Assembly (NCBI RefSeq): GCF_937999985.1
Contig: NZ_CALLDG010000154.1
Location: 1 to 16,709, forward strand
Reading direction: 5' to 3'
DNA from: an uncultured Corynebacterium sp.
GTDB taxonomy: Bacteria; Actinomycetota; Actinomycetes; Mycobacteriales; Mycobacteriaceae
DNA: 16,709 nucleotides
Shown: piece by piece, positions 13,769 to 16,709 of the stretch
Layout: each line of letters begins with the position of its first letter
Numbering within the stretch: the first letter of the stretch is position 1
Translations under genes and position numbers: made by a program
Notes under the pieces: model-generated
The model's database searches: none
Seen by the model: the letters and a program-made list of their open reading frames with translations, nothing else
Told to the model about the DNA's origin: nothing

Positions 13769-14335
13769 TTAGCTCTCCTTCGCAGAGGTGATGACGTGGT
13801 CGACGAAACCGTATTCCTTGGCCTGCTGGGCGGTGAACCAACGGTCGCGGTCGGAATCCTTGGTGATCTGCTCAACGGTCTGGCCGGTGAACTCAGCGAT
13901 CAGTTCCGCCATCTCCCGCTTGGTGTAGGCGAACTGCTCCGCCTGGATGGCGATGTCGGCGGCGGTGCCGCCCACGCCTGCGGAAGGCTGGTGCATCATG
14001 ATGCGGGCGTGCGGCAGGGCGTAGCGCTTGCCCTTCGTGCCTGCAGAAAGCAGGAACTGGCCCATGGACGCCGCCAGACCCATTCCGTAGGTAGCGATAT
14101 CGCACGGCGCGTACTTCATCGTGTCGTAGATAGCCATACCCGCGGTGACGGAGCCACCGGGAGAGTTGATGTACAGGCTGATGTCGCGCGTCGGATCCTC
14201 TGCGGACAGCAGCAGAATCTGGGCGCACAGCTCGTTGGCGATCTCGTCATCCACCTGGCTGCCCAGGAAGATGATTCGCTCGCGCAGCAGGCGCTCGTAG
14301 ACTGAGTCTCTATGGTTTGGGGTTTCCGAACTCAA
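13769..14335 (-). CDS. clpP1: ATP-dependent Clp protease proteolytic subunit 1
   Basis: This 188-residue serine peptidase is the partner ring of ClpP2. The triad is Ser90 (MGLAASMGQFLL), His115 (ARIMMHQPSAG) and Asp164 (DSDRD). INSPGGS lies at 56-62. The N-terminus is short (RDSVYERLLRERIIFLG), as in other ClpP1 proteins. The start codon is TTG at 14335, chosen because a strong AAGGAG lies five bases upstream and no ATG or GTG fits the family length. A predicted ClgR operator is 98 bases upstream of the start. Together with clpP2 it forms a two-gene operon under protein-quality control; in C. glutamicum ClgR is known to activate clpP1P2. Confidence 0.96.
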   Translation of the reverse strand: MSSETPNHRDSVYERLLRERIIFLGSQVDDEIANELCAQILLLSAEDPTRDISLYINSPGGSVTAGMAIYDTMKYAPCDIATYGMGLAASMGQFLLSAGTKGKRYALPHARIMMHQPSAGVGGTAADIAIQAEQFAYTKREMAELIAEFTGQTVEQITKDSDRDRWFTAQQAKEYGFVDHVITSAKES

Positions 14336-14432
14336 CTTCGCTCCTTGCCGAAAGTCTTACGAAAATTCACTTTTGTATGCGCCCCAGCCTAGTCACACCC
14401 GTCGGCAAAGCGTGCCTTCCGGTGGGGGTGTT

Positions 14433-14443
14433 CGCTGTCAGCG
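14433..14443. promoter_or_regulatory. Predicted ClgR operator upstream of clpP1
   Basis: The site reads CGCTGTCAGCG on the plus strand and CGCTGACAGCG on the minus strand, followed there by AAC. This fits the core of the corynebacterial ClgR site as I recall it (CGCYNANRGCGWWS). ClgR activates clpP1P2 in C. glutamicum. The site lies 98 bases before the clpP1 start, suitable for activation. Confidence 0.65.
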
Positions 14444-14486
14444 CACGGTGTGGCTGCGCACCGGAGTGGGTACGAGGCAGGTGGGA

Positions 14487-14528
14487 CAAAAGAAAACCGC
14501 CAGAACCTCGAGTGGAGGTCCCGGCGGT
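14487..14528 (-). terminator. Intrinsic terminator of tig
   Basis: A 14-bp stem (14515-14528 with 14496-14509, two G-U pairs) closes a five-base loop and is followed on the minus strand by TTTTCTTTT. It begins 12 bases after the tig stop codon. It separates tig from the clpP1 promoter region. Confidence 0.92.
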
Positions 14529-14540
14529 CAGGAAAAACTC

Positions 14541-16184
14541 TTAGTCTTCCTTCTTCTCCGCTGCCTTCTTGGCGGTCTTCTTGGCAGTGGACTTCTTAGC
14601 CGTAGACTTCGCAGCCTTCTTAGCAGTCGACTTCTTGGCCGTGCTCTTCTTAGCCGTGCTCTTCTTGGCAGTCGACTTCTTGGCGGTGGACTTCTTAGCC
14701 GTGCTCTTCTTGGCGGTGGACTTCTTGGCCGTGATCTTCTTAGCGGTCGACTTCTTGGCCGTGCTCTTCTTGGCAGTCGACTTCTTGGCAGGAGCCTTCT
14801 TCGGCTTCTCCTCAGCCTTGTCAGCCTTGTCGGCCTCAGCCTTGTCAGCCTTGTCCTCAGCCTCAACGTCGCCGAAGTACTCCTTCGGGTCAACGTCTGC
14901 ACCGTCGGTGTCCTTCACGGAGGTACGGGCGATGTTCAGTGCCAGTGCCTTGCCACGACGGACGTCAGCGAACAGGCTGCCCAGCTGGCCGGCCTGCTGC
15001 AGCTGCATGATGAACTGGTTCGGGTCCATGCCGTACTGGTTTGCAGTGAAGGCGATGTGATCCATCAGCTCTTCCTGGGAAACCTCCGGCTGCTCCTTGT
15101 CCGCAACTGCGTCCAGGAACAGCTGGGTGCGCACGGAATCCTCAGCGGAGCTGCGTGCATCCTCTTCGAACTTCTCGCGAGTCATGTCCTGGGCAGCCAG
15201 CATGGACTCGAAGACCTTCTCGTCGCCACCGAACTGCTGGATGATTTGCTGGATCTGAGCGTCGACCTGCTCCTTTACAACGCCCTCCGGCAGCTCGAAT
15301 TCGGTCTGCTCCAGAGCCTCGGCCAGAACCTTGTCGCGGATCTCGCCAGCCTGGGTGTTCTTCAGCTGCTGCTCGACCTGCCCCTTTAGGGACTCCTTCA
15401 GCTCGTCCAGGGTGTCGAACTCGCTAGCCAGCTGCGCGAAGTCGTCGTCCAGCTCCGGCAGCTCGCGCTCCTTGACGGAACCGAGCTTGACGGTAACCTC
15501 AGCCTCCTCGTCGGCGTGCTCGCCGGCAACCAGCTTGGAGGTGAAGGTGGACTCCTCGCCTTCCTTCATGCCGATCAGAGCGTCATCCAAGCCTTCGATC
15601 AGGGAATCGTTGCCGACCTCGTGGGACAGGCCCTCGGTGGTGGCCTCGTCGACGGTCTCGCCGTCGATGGTGGCGGACAGGTCGATGGAGACGAAGTCGC
15701 CCTTCTTCACTGCGCGGTCAGCCGGCTTCAGGGTGCCGAAGCGAGCCTGCAGGTTCTTCAGCTCCGCGTCGATGGCCTCATCGTCGGCCTTCAGCGGTGC
15801 GACCTCAACGGAGATGGCGGAGAAGTCCGGAACCTCGATCTCCGGGCGGACGTCAACCTCGGCGGTGAAGGTGATGTGCTTGCCGTCCTCCAGCTCGGCG
15901 ATCTCGATCTCCGGCTGGCCCAGGGCCTTCACGTCGTTCTCCTCGACAGCCTGGCTGTAACGAGAAGGCAGCATCTCGTTAATGACCTGATCCAGGACAA
16001 CGCCACGGCCCAGGCGAGCTTCCAGAATCTTCGCCGGAACCTTGCCCTTGCGGAAGCCCGGCATGTTTACCTGCTGCGCGAGGGTTGCGTAGGCCTTGTC
16101 GAACTCTGGCTTAAGCTCCTCGAATGGAACCTCAATCGTCAGCTTGGTGCGGGTGGCGCTCAGCTTTTCTACAGAGCTCTTCAC
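14541..16184 (-). CDS. tig: Trigger factor with long lysine-rich repeat tail
   Basis: This 547-residue ribosome-associated chaperone and prolyl isomerase meets nascent chains at the exit tunnel. The ribosome-docking signature GFRKGKVP is at 43-50. The FKBP-type isomerase domain spans about 155-245 (VKKGDFVSIDLSATIDG onward). The helical C-terminal chaperone arms run to about 430. A charged linker with repeated ADKA follows (443-459). The last 88 residues are a lysine/alanine/threonine tail. Residues 466-520 hold 11 consecutive pentapeptides AKKST (the fourth is AKKIT), then degenerate units. Bacterial trigger factors are usually about 430-470 residues, so the tail is an extra of roughly 90. 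It resembles histone H1-like or mycobacterial HupB tails. The start is GTG 16184 with AGGAG nine bases upstream. Confidence 0.96.
   Translation of the reverse strand: MKSSVEKLSATRTKLTIEVPFEELKPEFDKAYATLAQQVNMPGFRKGKVPAKILEARLGRGVVLDQVINEMLPSRYSQAVEENDVKALGQPEIEIAELEDGKHITFTAEVDVRPEIEVPDFSAISVEVAPLKADDEAIDAELKNLQARFGTLKPADRAVKKGDFVSIDLSATIDGETVDEATTEGLSHEVGNDSLIEGLDDALIGMKEGEESTFTSKLVAGEHADEEAEVTVKLGSVKERELPELDDDFAQLASEFDTLDELKESLKGQVEQQLKNTQAGEIRDKVLAEALEQTEFELPEGVVKEQVDAQIQQIIQQFGGDEKVFESMLAAQDMTREKFEEDARSSAEDSVRTQLFLDAVADKEQPEVSQEELMDHIAFTANQYGMDPNQFIMQLQQAGQLGSLFADVRRGKALALNIARTSVKDTDGADVDPKEYFGDVEAEDKADKAEADKADKAEEKPKKAPAKKSTAKKSTAKKSTAKKITAKKSTAKKSTAKKSTAKKSTAKKSTAKKSTAKKSTAKKAAKSTAKKSTAKKTAKKAAEKKED
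14625..14789. repeat. 15-bp tandem repeat array (11 units) in tig
   Basis: Eleven head-to-tail 15-bp units encode AKK(S/I)T. The units differ at synonymous positions (for example GCC, GCT, GCG or TGC-derived variants), so the array is old or under repair rather than a fresh expansion. Copy-number change would stay in frame. Confidence 0.95.
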
Positions 16185-16267
16185 GAATGCACACTCCTGT
16201 GTATTAATAGCTTCTTTGGCACCGCGGTCTCTCGTTCATCTCGCAGCGCTTTTACGGTCGGTGCTCA

Positions 16268-16275
16268 ATTTTATA
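16268..16275 (-). promoter_or_regulatory. tig -10 region
   Basis: The minus strand reads TATAAAAT (16268-16275), offering TATAAA or TAAAAT as -10 box, about 85 bases before the tig GTG. No good -35 box is visible. The rest of the 250-base gap between tig and tRNA-Pro holds no gene. It does contain a GGATCG/CGATCC inverted repeat (16335-16340 and 16354-16359) upstream of this promoter. Confidence 0.5.
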
Positions 16276-16441
16276 GAACCATCGCCAGACGCATCACGCT
16301 GGGGTGTCTTTTTCGGGCTCCCTGGCCACGAAACGGATCGCCGAATCCCCCGCCGATCCAGACTGTGAACCCCCATTTCACCTTTTCAATGCGACGAATC
16401 GCAGGGTGGCGTCACAAAGAAAAAGAGTGAAGATAAAAATG

Positions 16442-16515
16442 TCGGGATAACAGGATTTGAACCTGCGACCCCTCGCTCCCAAAGCGAGTGCGCTACCAAA
16501 CTGCGCCATATCCCG
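16442..16515 (-). tRNA. tRNA-Pro (anticodon TGG)
   Basis: This 74-base gene folds as a complete cloverleaf. The acceptor CGGGATA pairs with TATCCCG, with discriminator A. The D arm is GCGC/GCGC, the anticodon stem is CTCGC/GCGAG with loop TTTGGGA, and the T loop is TTCAAAT. The anticodon TGG (16479-16481) reads CCA and probably other proline codons. The CCA end is not encoded. Downstream on the same strand is a T-rich stretch (16414-16440) that may aid termination. A TAAAGT box about 33 bases upstream is a weak promoter candidate. Confidence 0.95.
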
Positions 16516-16570
16516 ATCTTTGCATGCCCCGAAGGGACGTTGCGCCCGCTACTTTACTGGCTGGCTACCA

Positions 16571-16629
16571 GGAAATACAAAACGGCAGCTCCCCCGCCGT
16601 TGCACTCGCCTGCGCTCGGGGGAACTGCC
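16571..16629 (-). terminator. Intrinsic terminator downstream of tRNA-Gly
   Basis: On the minus strand GGCAGTTCCCCC (16618-16629) pairs with GGGGGAGCTGCC (16582-16593) with one G-U pair, then TTTTGTATTT follows. It lies ten bases after the encoded CCA of tRNA-Gly, so that gene ends before tRNA-Pro begins and the two are probably separate transcripts. Confidence 0.85.
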
Positions 16630-16638
16630 TTAAAGGAT

Positions 16639-16709
16639 TGGAGGGAATGACGGGAATCGAACCCGCGTCTTCAGCTTGGAAGGCTGAGGTATTAGCCACT
16701 ATACGACAT
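16639..16709 (-). tRNA. tRNA-Gly (anticodon TCC), 5' end cut by the window edge
   Basis: The anticodon stem TCAGC/GCTGA carries loop CTTCCAA, giving anticodon TCC (16678-16680), which reads GGA and GGG. The T arm is GCGGG-TTCGATT-CCCGT. The 3' acceptor strand is CATTCCC, with discriminator T and an encoded CCA (16639-16641). Only the last three bases (ATG) of the 5' acceptor strand are in the window; the missing four should be GGGA. Confidence 0.93.

Noticed and set aside
14395..14420. A GGAAG...GTGT pair upstream of clpP1 resembling a SigH promoter
   Set aside because: The -10 half (GTGT) departs from the GTT consensus, and such pairs are frequent in GC-rich DNA. I cannot support it.
14373..15389. 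A 338-codon plus-strand frame rich in leucine, serine and glycine that looks like a membrane repeat protein
   Set aside because: It is the antisense reading of the trigger factor tail; the repetitive leucines come from the lysine-repeat codons on the other strand.

Overview
The window looks like a core-genome segment of a high-GC actinobacterium, most likely a Corynebacterium. The reasons are the conserved gene order rne-ndk-(DUF4233)-folC-valS and mdh-clpX-clpP2-clpP1-tig, two ClpP paralogues in tandem, an RNase E with a long N-terminal extension, and many GTG/TTG or apparently leaderless starts. I cannot fix the species; the lipophilic C. jeikeium/C. urealyticum branch is a guess. Almost everything is on the minus strand, so the genes below are listed in coordinate order but transcribed right to left.

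Left part (1-4160): the 5' end of rne runs off the left edge. It is divergent from a plus-strand gene for a four-helix membrane protein with a winged-helix-like tail. A bidirectional terminator separates that gene from ndk. Next come a Tat-exported, zinc-dependent PGRP-type peptidoglycan amidase and a DUF4233 membrane protein. The amidase and the membrane/winged-helix gene interrupt what in Mycobacterium tuberculosis is a compact rne-ndk-DUF4233-folC-valS block.

Middle part (4211-10739): folC and valS overlap by ATGA and form an operon with the DUF4233 gene. Upstream of valS lie an HSL-type esterase and malate dehydrogenase, with a strong terminator sitting at the esterase start. A TetR-family gene with a degenerate DNA-binding half is divergent from mdh, and the shared intergenic region carries repeated CTGCA half-sites.

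Right part (10915-16709): the TetR gene converges on clpX, and their stop codons share one CTAG. The Clp protease module follows: clpX with its own promoter, then the clpP1-clpP2 operon with a predicted ClgR operator upstream, then trigger factor (tig). Two minus-strand tRNA genes, Pro(TGG) and Gly(TCC, cut by the window edge), close the window. ClpX unfolds substrates for ClpP1P2, and trigger factor meets nascent chains at the ribosome, so the right part is a protein-quality-control cluster.

The features most worth a second look are: an 88-residue histone-H1-like lysine tail on trigger factor, built of 11 pentapeptide repeats and echoed by a similar segment in RNase E; at least five genes with a -10 box 6-8 nt before the start codon (leaderless transcripts); the membrane-tethered winged-helix protein; and the TetR protein with an eroded helix-turn-helix. 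I found no mobile element, CRISPR array or clear foreign island, and no gene-free stretch longer than about 300 bases.
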